The notes beneath the pieces were generated by a model, which was given only the letters and a program-made list of their open reading frames with translations, made no database searches and was not told where the DNA came from. The position numbers and the translations under genes were made by a program. A stretch of 41,271 nt of DNA from Rikenellaceae bacterium (GTDB lineage Bacteria > Bacteroidota > Bacteroidia > Bacteroidales > Rikenellaceae): contig SUZW01000017.1 in assembly GCA_015059685.1 (NCBI GenBank), forward strand, positions 1 through 41,271, written 5' to 3'. Below, piece after piece: positions 17,446-26,110 of this stretch (the first letter of the stretch is position 1; every line of letters begins with the position of its first letter).

Positions 17446-17478
17446 AATGGGAGTGTCTAATATTTAGACACTCCCATT
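17446..17478. terminator. Bidirectional terminator between rpiB and the secreted-protein operon
   Basis: A perfect 15-bp stem (17446-17460 with 17464-17478) with a 3-base loop, between convergent genes. Confidence 0.85.
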
Positions 17479-17497
17479 CTATTCAGCCTCTGCTGCG

Positions 17498-18643
17498 CTA
17501 CTTGACCTCCTCGAAGGCGACCAAACGCTTGCCGACAAAGCGGACAAGGTGGAGTCGTGCGGTGCGACCTTGCGGAGTCTTGCTGCCCGAAGCGAGGTAG
17601 TAGTAGCCATTGCCGAGCGAGCACATACCCATAGCTCCCAGCTCGTTGTGCCAGCCACGCACCTCGTTATCCTTGCGGTCGGTGCGGCCACCCCACAGCT
17701 GCAAAACCTTGCCCTCCCTCTCGTAGGCGATGCCGTAGAGTGGGCGTGTGATAGCGGGTTTGTTGCCATCTATGGCAAAGAGCGTGAAGTTCGAGAAGCT
17801 CTCCTTCTTGCCCGGGTAGCAAGCCATAAGCCAGATGTTGTGCTCCTTGTCGTACTCGAGATTTTGTACGCCATATCTTGTGTTACCCGTGTAGGCGAAG
17901 TATTGCGCCTGTGGTTTCGATGGACCTTGGCGATGCATATTCTCCTGCGAGAGAGGAGCCTCGTACTTTGCCCACTTCGAGGTGTCGTACTGATGCAGAA
18001 TTTGGTAGTTGTTGTCGCTACGATCTATCTTGCCATATATGCCGTAGGCCACCGTGAGCAGGTTTTTGCCCGAACCATCAAATGCAGGACCAAACGATAC
18101 GCCGTCGATGCCGCTGCAGGCGTAGCGATGCTCTACCAACTCTCCCGACTTGGTCTTGACTTTCGCCTCGTAGTCCTTGCCGACCTGCTTGAGCAAGACG
18201 GTTGTCATCACGCCATCTTTCTCGGCATTCATACCTATGCGGTCAATCTTTGCAACATCGAATATGGCGATATAGAAGCCCGTTTTGAGCTGCTTCGATA
18301 CCCCCTCCTGCTTCATGATGCCACGACCTATCGCATCGTTTTTGTACTCCAATGAGCCATAGAGTCGTCCATCTTCGTCGTTGAAGTCGAGGCAGCCGAG
18401 GTGGCCGAGAATACCCGATACCGAGCCGATGATACGCCCCTGCATATCGAGTTTTACGAGTACCGTTGTGAAGGATACATAGATGTATTCGTGCTTCGTA
18501 TCTACGGCAATGCCTTGGATGTGTCCCGCCTTGGCGACACCGGCCTCCCAGGCTCGAATATCTATTGTGCGGGGCAGGCTCTCTTGAGCCGACAATGTTG
18601 CAATGCCTGCAATGGCAAGCAATAGAGTTAGAAATCTCTTCAT
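17498..18643 (-). CDS. Secreted protein of unknown function, possible beta-propeller
   Basis: 381 residues with a signal peptide (MKRFLTLLLAIAGIATLSA, cleavage probably after A19), so it is periplasmic or secreted. No family is recognised with confidence. The body alternates short beta-rich segments with phrases such as HIQGIAVDTKHEYIYVSF, GHLGCLDFNDEDGRLYGSLEY and LEYDKEHNIWLMACYPGK, which is how beta-propeller blades (SMP-30 or NHL-like) look; this is inference. It is the second gene of a two-gene operon, 12 bases after the small cysteine-rich membrane protein gene. Confidence 0.7.
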   Translation of the reverse strand: MKRFLTLLLAIAGIATLSAQESLPRTIDIRAWEAGVAKAGHIQGIAVDTKHEYIYVSFTTVLVKLDMQGRIIGSVSGILGHLGCLDFNDEDGRLYGSLEYKNDAIGRGIMKQEGVSKQLKTGFYIAIFDVAKIDRIGMNAEKDGVMTTVLLKQVGKDYEAKVKTKSGELVEHRYACSGIDGVSFGPAFDGSGKNLLTVAYGIYGKIDRSDNNYQILHQYDTSKWAKYEAPLSQENMHRQGPSKPQAQYFAYTGNTRYGVQNLEYDKEHNIWLMACYPGKKESFSNFTLFAIDGNKPAITRPLYGIAYEREGKVLQLWGGRTDRKDNEVRGWHNELGAMGMCSLGNGYYYLASGSKTPQGRTARLHLVRFVGKRLVAFEEVK

Positions 18644-18655
18644 AATATAGGGTTG

Positions 18656-18907
18656 TTATTTTTGATTGTGCTCGATGTCGCACCCTGCGCAGTTGCCGCT
18701 GCAAGGGCTGTCGTCGCAGTTCTCGGCTGCCATATCTTCACGAGTCTCCTGCACGGCACACTTTATACCGAGTCGTTGCATATCCTTGTTTGTCGATATC
18801 TCGGAGTCGATGTGGTGCCCCTTGAAAATTAGTGTCAGTGACATTGCCACCACAAAGAAAGCAACGACACCTATTGCTATAGCAATAACCATAAACCACT
18901 GTGTCAT
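18656..18907 (-). CDS. Small single-span membrane protein with a cysteine-rich tail
   Basis: 83 residues. One membrane helix (about 5-28) is followed by a soluble tail with C50 and a terminal cluster C64-x4-C69-x3-C73-x2-C76, the spacing of a metal or Fe-S site. A similar short protein (helix, GHHIDSEI-like stretch, Cys) occurs in other Bacteroidetes, from memory, without an assigned function. It is first in the operon with the secreted 381-residue protein and has a promoter at 18944-18976 that is divergent from ruvA. Confidence 0.75.
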   Translation of the reverse strand: MTQWFMVIAIAIGVVAFFVVAMSLTLIFKGHHIDSEISTNKDMQRLGIKCAVQETREDMAAENCDDSPCSGNCAGCDIEHNQK

Positions 18908-18943
18908 ATACGGCTTTTTTAATTTTTTAACGCTGTGCGGAGC

Positions 18944-18976
18944 ACAAAATTATGTTTTTTATTCGGAATTAACAAA
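18944..18976 (-). promoter_or_regulatory. Promoter of the small membrane protein operon
   Basis: Minus-strand TTTG (18976-18973), a 21-bp gap, TAATTTTG (18951-18944). Confidence 0.5.
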
Positions 18977-18984
18977 AAAATAGC

Positions 18985-18992
18985 TACTTTTG
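18985..18992 (+). promoter_or_regulatory. -7 box for ruvA operon
   Basis: TACTTTTG 21 bp before the ruvA ATG; no strong -33. It is adjacent to the divergent promoter at 18944-18976. Confidence 0.45.
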
Positions 18993-19013
18993 TAGGTTGT
19001 AAAATGGGTAACT

Positions 19014-19607
19014 ATGTTTGAGTATATAAAGGGAGAGTTGGCAGAGGTTGCTCCGGCATACGCTGTTGTCGAGGCGGGTGGCGTGGGCTACTTCGTGAAT
19101 ATATCGCTCAACACCTTCTCCGAGATAGAGAAGGCGGAGAGGGTGTGTCTATACCTTCATCACATCGTGCGTGAGGATGCCGAGATGCTCTACGGCTTCT
19201 CGTCGAAGGGGGAGCGCGACCTGTTTCGTCTGCTGATAAGCGTCTCGGGCGTGGGTGGCAACACTGCGAGAATGATACAATCGACCTACTCACCTTCGGA
19301 GTTACGAAACATAATTGCTACGGGCAATGCCGTGCTTCTGAAGAATGTAAAGGGCTTGGGACTCAAGACTGCGCAGAAGATTATTGTCGATTTGAGTGGT
19401 AAGATGCTCGACCTGCCTTCGCACGATGCTGCGGCCGTGGCTTTGGCTTCATCGCAGAACTCGGAGGTCTTTGACGAGGCGTTGTCGGCTCTCGTTATGC
19501 TCGGCTTTACGAAGGCTTCGTCGGAGAAGGTGCTGCGCAAGATATTTAAGGATGCACCGAATATGAGTGTCGAGGATGCGATACGCAGTGCGTTGAAGCA
19601 GTTGTAA
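19014..19607 (+). CDS. ruvA: Holliday junction DNA helicase subunit RuvA
   Basis: 197 residues, the normal length. RuvA binds four-way junctions as a tetramer and loads the RuvB motor for branch migration in recombination. The N-terminal OB fold starts MFEYIKGELAEVAPAYAVVE; two helix-hairpin-helix segments follow (LFRLLISVSGVGGNTARMI and LKNVKGLGLKTAQKIIVDL); a C-terminal RuvB-binding domain (EALSALVMLGFT...) closes it after an acidic, Ala-rich linker. First gene of a + strand operon whose later genes are envelope lipoproteins and two methyltransferases. Confidence 0.96.
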   Translation: MFEYIKGELAEVAPAYAVVEAGGVGYFVNISLNTFSEIEKAERVCLYLHHIVREDAEMLYGFSSKGERDLFRLLISVSGVGGNTARMIQSTYSPSELRNIIATGNAVLLKNVKGLGLKTAQKIIVDLSGKMLDLPSHDAAAVALASSQNSEVFDEALSALVMLGFTKASSEKVLRKIFKDAPNMSVEDAIRSALKQL

Positions 19608-19660
19608 TTCAGCAGAGAAAAAGAGTGTTGCGGTAGTAATAATTGAAAGATTTATTCGTT

Positions 19661-20260
19661 ATGGTTAGCGTGAAACGACTTATAGTGATTTTACCTCTTC
19701 TGCTGCTCTCGTTTGCGGGATGCGAGCAGGAGGATACGCTACTTTCGGAGCGAGATAAGATTGAAAATTACCTCACTTCGTCACGCAATATGGTTGCCGA
19801 GGAGGATTTAGGCTCTGTTATCGAGGATAACCCCTCGTTCTACAATCTATTTGACCGCTACGCCTACCGCCACATCGTAAACTACTACGAGGAGGGGCGT
19901 GACGAGCGTACGGAGGTTGCCTGGGGCGATGATTTGGAGTTGCGCTTCAGAGCCTATGTGTTTACCGGCTCGGAACCATCGCTATCGACGCTCTATTGGA
20001 CAAATGTCGAGGAGGTGATACTCTCGTTGCAGCAGCAGAGCGACAGCAAGTTGGAGTGGTCGTCGGAGCCACTGAAGGTGAAACTTGGTACAACGGAGAT
20101 GCTCGAGGGTTTGGAACTGACACTTGCAGGGTGTCGTGAAAGGGACTCGGTGCAGGTCTATATGACATCGAATTTGGCCTACGGCAAGAAGTTGCTCGGC
20201 TCGGTGCCGAAGAATTCGATGATTGCTTGGTATATGCAAATTGAAAAGGTTACAAAATAG
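19661..20260 (+). CDS. FKBP-like lipoprotein
   Basis: 199 residues. The ATG at 19661 (MVSVKRLIVILPLLLL) gives a lipoprotein signal ending FAGC with C21. A longer frame uses a TTG at 19643 and is not needed. The C-terminal half resembles an FKBP-type fold (EMLEGLELTLAGCRERDSV and LAYGKKLLGSVPKNSMIAWYMQI), as in the GldI/FklB-like lipoproteins of Bacteroidetes. The usual FKBP active-site aromatic set is not obviously complete, so a chaperone-like or binding role is as likely as proline isomerase activity. It ends two bases before the next FKBP-like lipoprotein gene, which suggests the two proteins work together in the envelope. Confidence 0.7.
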   Translation: MVSVKRLIVILPLLLLSFAGCEQEDTLLSERDKIENYLTSSRNMVAEEDLGSVIEDNPSFYNLFDRYAYRHIVNYYEEGRDERTEVAWGDDLELRFRAYVFTGSEPSLSTLYWTNVEEVILSLQQQSDSKLEWSSEPLKVKLGTTEMLEGLELTLAGCRERDSVQVYMTSNLAYGKKLLGSVPKNSMIAWYMQIEKVTK

Positions 20261-20262
20261 AT

Positions 20263-21825
20263 ATGAGATTTAGAGGTAGATATATTGCGATTGCGTTGTT
20301 GGTGTTTGTGGCTGCGGCTTTTGCCTCCTGCATCACCGAGACTTCGATATCGAACAAGGAGCGCGAGAAGATTTCGCTTGCAGCGTGGATACGACTCAAC
20401 AAACCCGAACTCGAGGAGAACTACCAAGAGGAGGGTGGCTACTATGTTGAGGTCTTGGAGTGGGGTGGCGACGAGGCTATTACCCCTACCGAGAACGAGT
20501 TGGGCAACGCTCCTATAATGGAGCAGGACACCTGCTGGGTATATTACAATATCGTTGGTCGAGATATGAACGGCCGAGTTTGCCTCACACGAGATGGCTC
20601 GTTGGCCGACCTGTGTGGCACATTCTCCTACTCGACACACTATGTGCCATTCTTCAACTACGCAGGCTCGAATAACCAAGGTCTGTTGGAGGGTACATAC
20701 CTCGCTATGCGTCACGAGATAACCTTGGGTGAGGAGTATCGTGCAAAGCTCGGCAAGAGCGAGCCGTTCTATCTGCGTCGTGGCTCGAAGGTGCGACTCT
20801 ACCTCCCATCATCTATTGCCTATGGTGAGAGTGGCTCATCGGCCGAGGGCGGCTACGAGGGCCAGTACTCGTTGGATGCTAACCGTTCGATGATTATGGA
20901 GATAGAGGTCAAGAGCGTTATCAAAAACCCTTCGGAGAAGGAGCTCGATATGGTAGATGCCTACATCGAAGGTGCAGCAGGCTGGGTGCAGGCCGAGAAG
21001 GCAAAGAGAGAGGATGAGGATGATACGGCCGAGGATAACACTACATCTGACAGCGAGAATGAGGGCACGACAACCGACAAGACAGACGACGATACCCTCA
21101 AAGGCCTCTACTACAGGCTTGGCTTCAACCCTAAAACCTCGGATATGACATCGTATCGCTATGTGGCTCCCGAGAAGGTGGGCATAAACAACCCATATCG
21201 TGACACGAAGAAGTATGCCAATATCGACGATATAAACAGGAGGATAAACGAGATATTGTTGGAGCGTTTTGGCGAGGGCACTACCGACCTTACCGACAAG
21301 ACCAAGGTCAATACAGTCAATACGATAAATGTGTGGTATGTGCTGCGCTTTATGGATGGATATGTCCTCGACACCAATATCAAGGAGGTGAGAGAGCTTG
21401 TGTTTGACGATCAAAGTGGCACTGAGTCGGTCTATCAGTATCGTCACGCAGACTCTAACCCCGATAGCGAGAAGCCGGCCTCTATTGCTGCGTGGTACTA
21501 CGCCATTCCATATATGCACCATGGTGCCTATGGCGAGATTGTAACCACCTCGGCATACGCCTATGGCTCGGTGGGTATTACCGGCTCGACCACAACCGAT
21601 ACAACTACCACGACAACACCAGAGATGGCGTATAACAACTACTACAACTATTATAACTACTACAATAACTACTATTACGGTTATAACAACTACTATAACT
21701 ACTACAATTACAACTACTTTGCAAGTCCAAGCACCGATAGCGAGACGGTAACCACAACGACCATATCGACCGAGGTGTTGCCATATACACCGTTAGTATT
21801 TACGATATTTGTTGAGGAGGAGTAA
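20263..21825 (+). CDS. Large FKBP-like lipoprotein with Tyr/Asn-rich tract
   Basis: 520 residues. Lipoprotein signal ends FASC at C22. The first half (about 40-230) has FKBP-like motifs (LLEGTYLAMRHEITLGE, VRLYLPSSIAYGESG, MIMEIEVKSV). A charged, Asp/Glu/Thr-rich linker lies at about 246-280. A second FKBP-like half follows and is interrupted by a low-complexity insert: a Thr-rich stretch, then residues 457-486, of which 17 are Tyr and 11 Asn. The tract sits where an FKBP loop leads into the last strand (VLPYTPLVFTIFVEEE). Duplication of one FKBP unit with an expanded loop is the simplest reading. Two bases after the first FKBP-like lipoprotein and four before the methyltransferase gene. Confidence 0.7.
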   Translation: MRFRGRYIAIALLVFVAAAFASCITETSISNKEREKISLAAWIRLNKPELEENYQEEGGYYVEVLEWGGDEAITPTENELGNAPIMEQDTCWVYYNIVGRDMNGRVCLTRDGSLADLCGTFSYSTHYVPFFNYAGSNNQGLLEGTYLAMRHEITLGEEYRAKLGKSEPFYLRRGSKVRLYLPSSIAYGESGSSAEGGYEGQYSLDANRSMIMEIEVKSVIKNPSEKELDMVDAYIEGAAGWVQAEKAKREDEDDTAEDNTTSDSENEGTTTDKTDDDTLKGLYYRLGFNPKTSDMTSYRYVAPEKVGINNPYRDTKKYANIDDINRRINEILLERFGEGTTDLTDKTKVNTVNTINVWYVLRFMDGYVLDTNIKEVRELVFDDQSGTESVYQYRHADSNPDSEKPASIAAWYYAIPYMHHGAYGEIVTTSAYAYGSVGITGSTTTDTTTTTTPEMAYNNYYNYYNYYNNYYYGYNNYYNYYNYNYFASPSTDSETVTTTTISTEVLPYTPLVFTIFVEEE

Positions 21826-21829
21826 CGCT

Positions 21830-23023
21830 ATGTCAAACCCAAAGATACATCTTCGTCGAGGTAAGGAGGAGTCGCTGCTGCGTCGCCACCCGTGGATATT
21901 TTCTGGTGCTATCGAGAGCGTGGAGTGCGAGGGCGACCTCACCGAGGGCGCAGTGGTCGATGTCTATAGCTCGAAGCGTGAGTTTATAGCTCGAGGCCAC
22001 TACCAAATTGGCTCTATTGCCGTGCGTGTGCTCACTTTCGAACAGGAGGCAATCGACGCAGCGTGGTGGCACAACCGCATCGAGAGTGCCTACAATGTTC
22101 GTCAGACACTCGGACTTACCGACAACGAAAAGACCACCTGCTACCGCCTTGTGCATGGCGAGGGTGATCTGCTGCCGGGCTTGGTGGTCGATATCTATGG
22201 CACTACAGCAGTTGTACAGTGCCACTCGGTCGGAATGTATCTATCCCGCAACGACATCGCTACGGCAATTCGAGAGGTCTATGGCGAGAAGATTACCGCC
22301 ATCTACGACAAGAGCGCAGCAACGCTACCTTTCAAGGCAAACTTGAATGCCGTTGATGGCTATCTCTATGGCTCGGCCGAGAGGGATAATGTGGTGCTGG
22401 AGAATGGCTATAAGTTCCTCGTAAATTGGGAGGAGGGGCAGAAGACAGGCTTCTTTATCGACCAACGCTTCAATCGTCACCTTGTGGAGCAGTACGCCAA
22501 GGGGCGCACCGTGCTAAATACCTTCTGCTATACGGGCGGTTTCTCGGTCTATGCCTTGGCTGGCGGAGCGAAGGAGGTCTGCTCGATAGATGCCTCGGAG
22601 AGGGCTGTAAGACTCGTCGATGAGAACATAAAGCTAAACTTTGGCGACGATGCACCGCACTCGTCATTGGCGTGCGATGCTGTGGAGTACCTGAAAGATA
22701 TTGGCGACAAGTACGATATGATAATCCTCGACCCACCGGCATTTGCCAAACACCATAAGGTCTTGGGAAATGCTATGCAGGGCTATAAGCGATTGAATGC
22801 AAGGGCGTTGTCGCAGATTAAGTCGGGAGGCATACTCTTTACCTTCTCCTGCTCGCAGGCGGTGTCGAAGGAGTTGTTCCGCACGACGGTATTTACCGCT
22901 GCAGCTATCGCAGGCCGCAAGGTGCGCATCCTGCACCAACTCACCCAACCTACCGACCACCCAATCAATATCTACCACCCCGAGGGTGAGTACCTGAAGG
23001 GCTTGGTGCTCTATGTCGAGTAG
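21830..23023 (+). CDS. Class I SAM-dependent rRNA methyltransferase, RlmI-like
   Basis: 397 residues. An N-terminal PUA domain (start MSNPKIHLRRGKEESLLRRHPWIFSGAI) is followed by an RlmI-type middle domain and a Rossmann methyltransferase domain with VLNTFCYTGGFSVYA (motif I region) and DPPAF at 301-305. RlmI in E. coli makes m5C1962 of 23S rRNA; the position in this species is unproven. The ATG at 21830 follows GGAGGAG; a longer frame from TTG at 21809 is not needed. Four bases after the FKBP-like gene, six before prmA. Confidence 0.88.
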   Translation: MSNPKIHLRRGKEESLLRRHPWIFSGAIESVECEGDLTEGAVVDVYSSKREFIARGHYQIGSIAVRVLTFEQEAIDAAWWHNRIESAYNVRQTLGLTDNEKTTCYRLVHGEGDLLPGLVVDIYGTTAVVQCHSVGMYLSRNDIATAIREVYGEKITAIYDKSAATLPFKANLNAVDGYLYGSAERDNVVLENGYKFLVNWEEGQKTGFFIDQRFNRHLVEQYAKGRTVLNTFCYTGGFSVYALAGGAKEVCSIDASERAVRLVDENIKLNFGDDAPHSSLACDAVEYLKDIGDKYDMIILDPPAFAKHHKVLGNAMQGYKRLNARALSQIKSGGILFTFSCSQAVSKELFRTTVFTAAAIAGRKVRILHQLTQPTDHPINIYHPEGEYLKGLVLYVE

Positions 23024-23029
23024 TTTGCT

Positions 23030-23866
23030 ATGGCTAATTATGTTAAATACACCATTTGGGTAAATGACGAGGAGCAGGGCGAGATCCTGACCGCCTATCT
23101 TGCCGATTTTCCGTTTGAGAGTTTCGACTACGAGGATGGAGTGCTCAATGCCTATATCCCGCAGAGTGAGGCGGAGGCTTGCCGTGCCGATATAGAGCGT
23201 ATGCTCGAGGAGGAGGGCTACTCCGACTACCGCTTCGAAGATATCAAGCAGCAGAATTGGAACGCCGTGTGGGAGAGCGACTTCGAGGAGGTCGAGGTTG
23301 GTGGTAAGGTGCTTATTCGTGCGCCATTTCACGCACCTCGCCCCGAGTTTGGCGAGTTCGAGGTTGTCATTCAGCCCAAGATGTCGTTTGGCACGGGACA
23401 CCACGCCACAACGCAGATGATGGTCGAGATGATGCTCGAAACGGAGCTGCGTGGCAAGCGCATCCTCGATATGGGCAGCGGCACGGGCGTCTTGGCTATC
23501 GTGGCAGCACGGCTCGGTGCCGAGAGTATCTTGGCGGTCGAGATTGACGATATGGCCGAGGAGAGCGTGCGTGAAAATATCGCCCTGAATGGCGTAGAGG
23601 ATAGGGTGGTGTCGGTGTGTGGCGATGCAGGGGCTATCGCAGGCGAGGAGTTCGATGTAGTGCTGGCAAATATCAACCGCAATATTCTGCTAAACGATAT
23701 GGCGACCTATGTGGCAACCCTGCGCCAGGGCGGGAAGCTCATCATCAGTGGCTTCCTTGCCGAGGATATTGCACCGCTGGTCGATTACGCCTCGACGCTG
23801 CGCCTTGAGCCAATACGCCAGCGTAGCAACGGGGAGTGGCGCTGCGTAGCCTTCGAGTTGAGATAG
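23030..23866 (+). CDS. prmA: Ribosomal protein L11 methyltransferase
   Basis: 278 residues. PrmA trimethylates ribosomal protein L11. An N-terminal substrate-recognition domain with the WN.VWESDF linker (QQNWNAVWESDFEEV) is followed by the SAM-binding domain with GSGTG at 149-153, and the catalytic-region ANINRNILL motif that is typical of PrmA. FGTGHHATTQ is also a family signature. Last gene of the ruvA operon; a 16-bp terminator follows. Confidence 0.94.
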   Translation: MANYVKYTIWVNDEEQGEILTAYLADFPFESFDYEDGVLNAYIPQSEAEACRADIERMLEEEGYSDYRFEDIKQQNWNAVWESDFEEVEVGGKVLIRAPFHAPRPEFGEFEVVIQPKMSFGTGHHATTQMMVEMMLETELRGKRILDMGSGTGVLAIVAARLGAESILAVEIDDMAEESVRENIALNGVEDRVVSVCGDAGAIAGEEFDVVLANINRNILLNDMATYVATLRQGGKLIISGFLAEDIAPLVDYASTLRLEPIRQRSNGEWRCVAFELR

Positions 23867-23882
23867 GGTAGAGGAGAGAAAT

Positions 23883-23920
23883 AACAAGAGAGCCAAGGAG
23901 TTTGCCTTGGCTCTCTTGTT
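23883..23920. terminator. Bidirectional terminator between prmA and purB
   Basis: A perfect 16-bp stem (23883-23898 with 23905-23920) and a 6-base loop, shared by the convergent ruvA-prmA and purine transcripts. Confidence 0.85.
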
Positions 23921-23933
23921 GTATGTTGGTTGC

Positions 23934-25229
23934 TTATAGAATACCCACTCTGCCGAAGATATAATCGACATTTTTGAGATAGTAGTCCAATGTGAAGCAA
24001 GAGTCGAGCTCCTCACGGGTGAGTAGCGACATAACCTTCTCATTCTCGGCCAAAAGCTCCTGATAGTCGGCACGCTCCGCCATGGCACGCATAGCCACAG
24101 GCTGCACGGTATCGTAGGCCTCCTCACGAGATAAGCCCTTGTCAATCAAGGCGTTCATAACACGCTGTGCGAAGATAACCTTGCGAGTGCGGTAGATATT
24201 CTCCATCATCACATCCTCGAATACCACGAGGTTATCCAAGATACCCTTGAAACGGTTGAGCATATAGTCGAGCAACTCCGTTGCATCGGGCAGGATAATA
24301 CGCTCGGTTGCCGAGTGCGAGATATCACGCTCGTGCCACAAAGCGACATTCTCGCAAGCGGTAGCCATATAGCCACGCATCACACGGGCGCAGCCGCAGA
24401 TATTCTCCGACGAGATTGGGTTACGCTTGTGAGGCATTGCGCTCGAGCCCTTCTGACCCTTGCCGAAAGCCTCCTCGACCTCGTGTACCTCGGTACGCTG
24501 CAAGTTGCGAACTTCGAGAGCCATCTGCTCCAACGACGAAGCGATAACTGCCAATGTAGCAATGTAGTAGGCGTGGCGGTCACGCTGTATAACCTGTGTC
24601 GAGATATCGGCACTCTCGATGCCAAGCTTCTCGCAAACATAGTCCTGAATTGAAGGCGGGATATTGGCGAAGTTACCAACGGCTCCACTCATCTTTCCAA
24701 CCTCTACGCCACGAGCTGCGGTGCGGAAACGCTCTATATTGCGCTTCATCTCCTCGTACCACAACGCCCACTTCAAGCCGAAGCAGGTGATGTCGGCATG
24801 AATACCGTGAGTACGACCGATGCAAGGGGTGTTGCGGAACTCCAAGGCACGACGCTTCAGCACGGCCAAAAACTCCTCCAGGTCCTTCTCGAGTATCTCG
24901 TTTGCCTGGCGGAGCAGATATCCGTTTGCGGTATCGACAACATCGGTCGAAGTGAGGCCGTAGTGTACCCACTTGCGCTCCTCGCTGAGGGTCTCCGACA
25001 CGGCACGGGTGAATGCTACGACATCGTGGCGAGTCTGCTCCTCAATCTCCTTGATGCGGTCAATCGAGAACGATGCCTTTGCCCACAACTTCTCGACATC
25101 CTCGGCAGGCACTACGCCCAACTTGCTCCACGCCTCCGAAGCGAGAATTTCAACTTTTAGGTATGCGTTAAATTTGTTCTGCTCGGTCCAAACATCACGC
25201 ATCACCTTTCTGCTATATCTTTCAATCAT
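23934..25229 (-). CDS. purB: Adenylosuccinate lyase
   Basis: 431 residues, standard for the fumarase superfamily. PurB cleaves SAICAR to AICAR plus fumarate and adenylosuccinate to AMP plus fumarate. The signature [11 protein letters not shown] is present (catalytic Ser loop), as are TSTDVVDTA and RTHGIHAD. It is the last gene of the purine operon, 16 bases after folD. Confidence 0.96.
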   Translation of the reverse strand: MIERYSRKVMRDVWTEQNKFNAYLKVEILASEAWSKLGVVPAEDVEKLWAKASFSIDRIKEIEEQTRHDVVAFTRAVSETLSEERKWVHYGLTSTDVVDTANGYLLRQANEILEKDLEEFLAVLKRRALEFRNTPCIGRTHGIHADITCFGLKWALWYEEMKRNIERFRTAARGVEVGKMSGAVGNFANIPPSIQDYVCEKLGIESADISTQVIQRDRHAYYIATLAVIASSLEQMALEVRNLQRTEVHEVEEAFGKGQKGSSAMPHKRNPISSENICGCARVMRGYMATACENVALWHERDISHSATERIILPDATELLDYMLNRFKGILDNLVVFEDVMMENIYRTRKVIFAQRVMNALIDKGLSREEAYDTVQPVAMRAMAERADYQELLAENEKVMSLLTREELDSCFTLDYYLKNVDYIFGRVGIL

Positions 25230-25245
25230 AGTTAGTTATATATTT

Positions 25246-26103
25246 TTATTTAACAATTCTATTTAGATAACATTCTATCGTATTCTTCATCAACATCGTG
25301 ATAGTCATCGGACCTACGCCACCTGGAACAGGGGTGATGTACGATGCGACCTCCTGCGCTGCGGCAGTATCGACATCGCCACACAATTTGCCAGTCTCGG
25401 GGTCACGATTTACACCCACATCTATCACGATAGCACCCGGCTTAATCATATCGGCAGTGATAAGGTGCTTGCGACCTACGGCAGCGACCAGAATATCCGC
25501 CTCACGGCACACTGCGCTCAAATCCTTTGTGCGCGAGTGAGCGATTGTAACCGTTGCATTGGCATCGAGCAGCAACTTAACCATCGGCTTACCCACGATA
25601 TTGCTACGACCAACCACAACAGCCTTTTTGCCTGCAACATCGAAACCGCACTCGGCAATCATCTGCATAACGCCCTTTGGCGTGCAAGGCACGATACAAG
25701 GCTTTCCGAGCCACAAATTGGCAACATTGGCAGGGTGGAAGCCATCGACATCTTTTTCGAGTGCAATGGCATCAATCACACGCTCCTCGTCAATATGTTT
25801 TGGTAGCGGCAACTGCACCAACACTCCATCGGTCAGCGCATCGGCATTGAGGCGGTCAATCTCCGCCAAAAGAGCCTCCTCGGTGGTGTCGGCAGGCATT
25901 GTGATAAGTTCGCTACGGATACCAACCTCGTTCGCAGCCTTAATCTTGCCACGCACATACGACTGGCTTGCAGGGTTTTCGCCTACCAAGATTACCGCCA
26001 ACGAAGGCACACGACCATACTGCGCCTCCAACGCCTTAACCTCCTCTGCCATCTCGCCCTTCAAGCGCAACGACAGCTGCTTTCCGTCAATTATATTCCC
26101 CAT
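25246..26103 (-). CDS. folD: Bifunctional methylenetetrahydrofolate dehydrogenase/cyclohydrolase
   Basis: 285 residues. FolD makes 10-formyl-THF from methylene-THF, the donor for PurH (and PurN) in purine synthesis, which explains its place here. Catalytic and cofactor motifs: [14 protein letters not shown] (with the conserved Tyr and Lys), QLPLPKHID, and the NADP loop [11 protein letters not shown]. The frame is open 49 codons upstream into purD; the family start and 7-base spacing from the purD stop support ATG at 26103 ([10 protein letters not shown]). Confidence 0.95.
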   Translation of the reverse strand: MGNIIDGKQLSLRLKGEMAEEVKALEAQYGRVPSLAVILVGENPASQSYVRGKIKAANEVGIRSELITMPADTTEEALLAEIDRLNADALTDGVLVQLPLPKHIDEERVIDAIALEKDVDGFHPANVANLWLGKPCIVPCTPKGVMQMIAECGFDVAGKKAVVVGRSNIVGKPMVKLLLDANATVTIAHSRTKDLSAVCREADILVAAVGRKHLITADMIKPGAIVIDVGVNRDPETGKLCGDVDTAAAQEVASYITPVPGGVGPMTITMLMKNTIECYLNRIVK

Positions 26104-26110
26104 ATTATAA

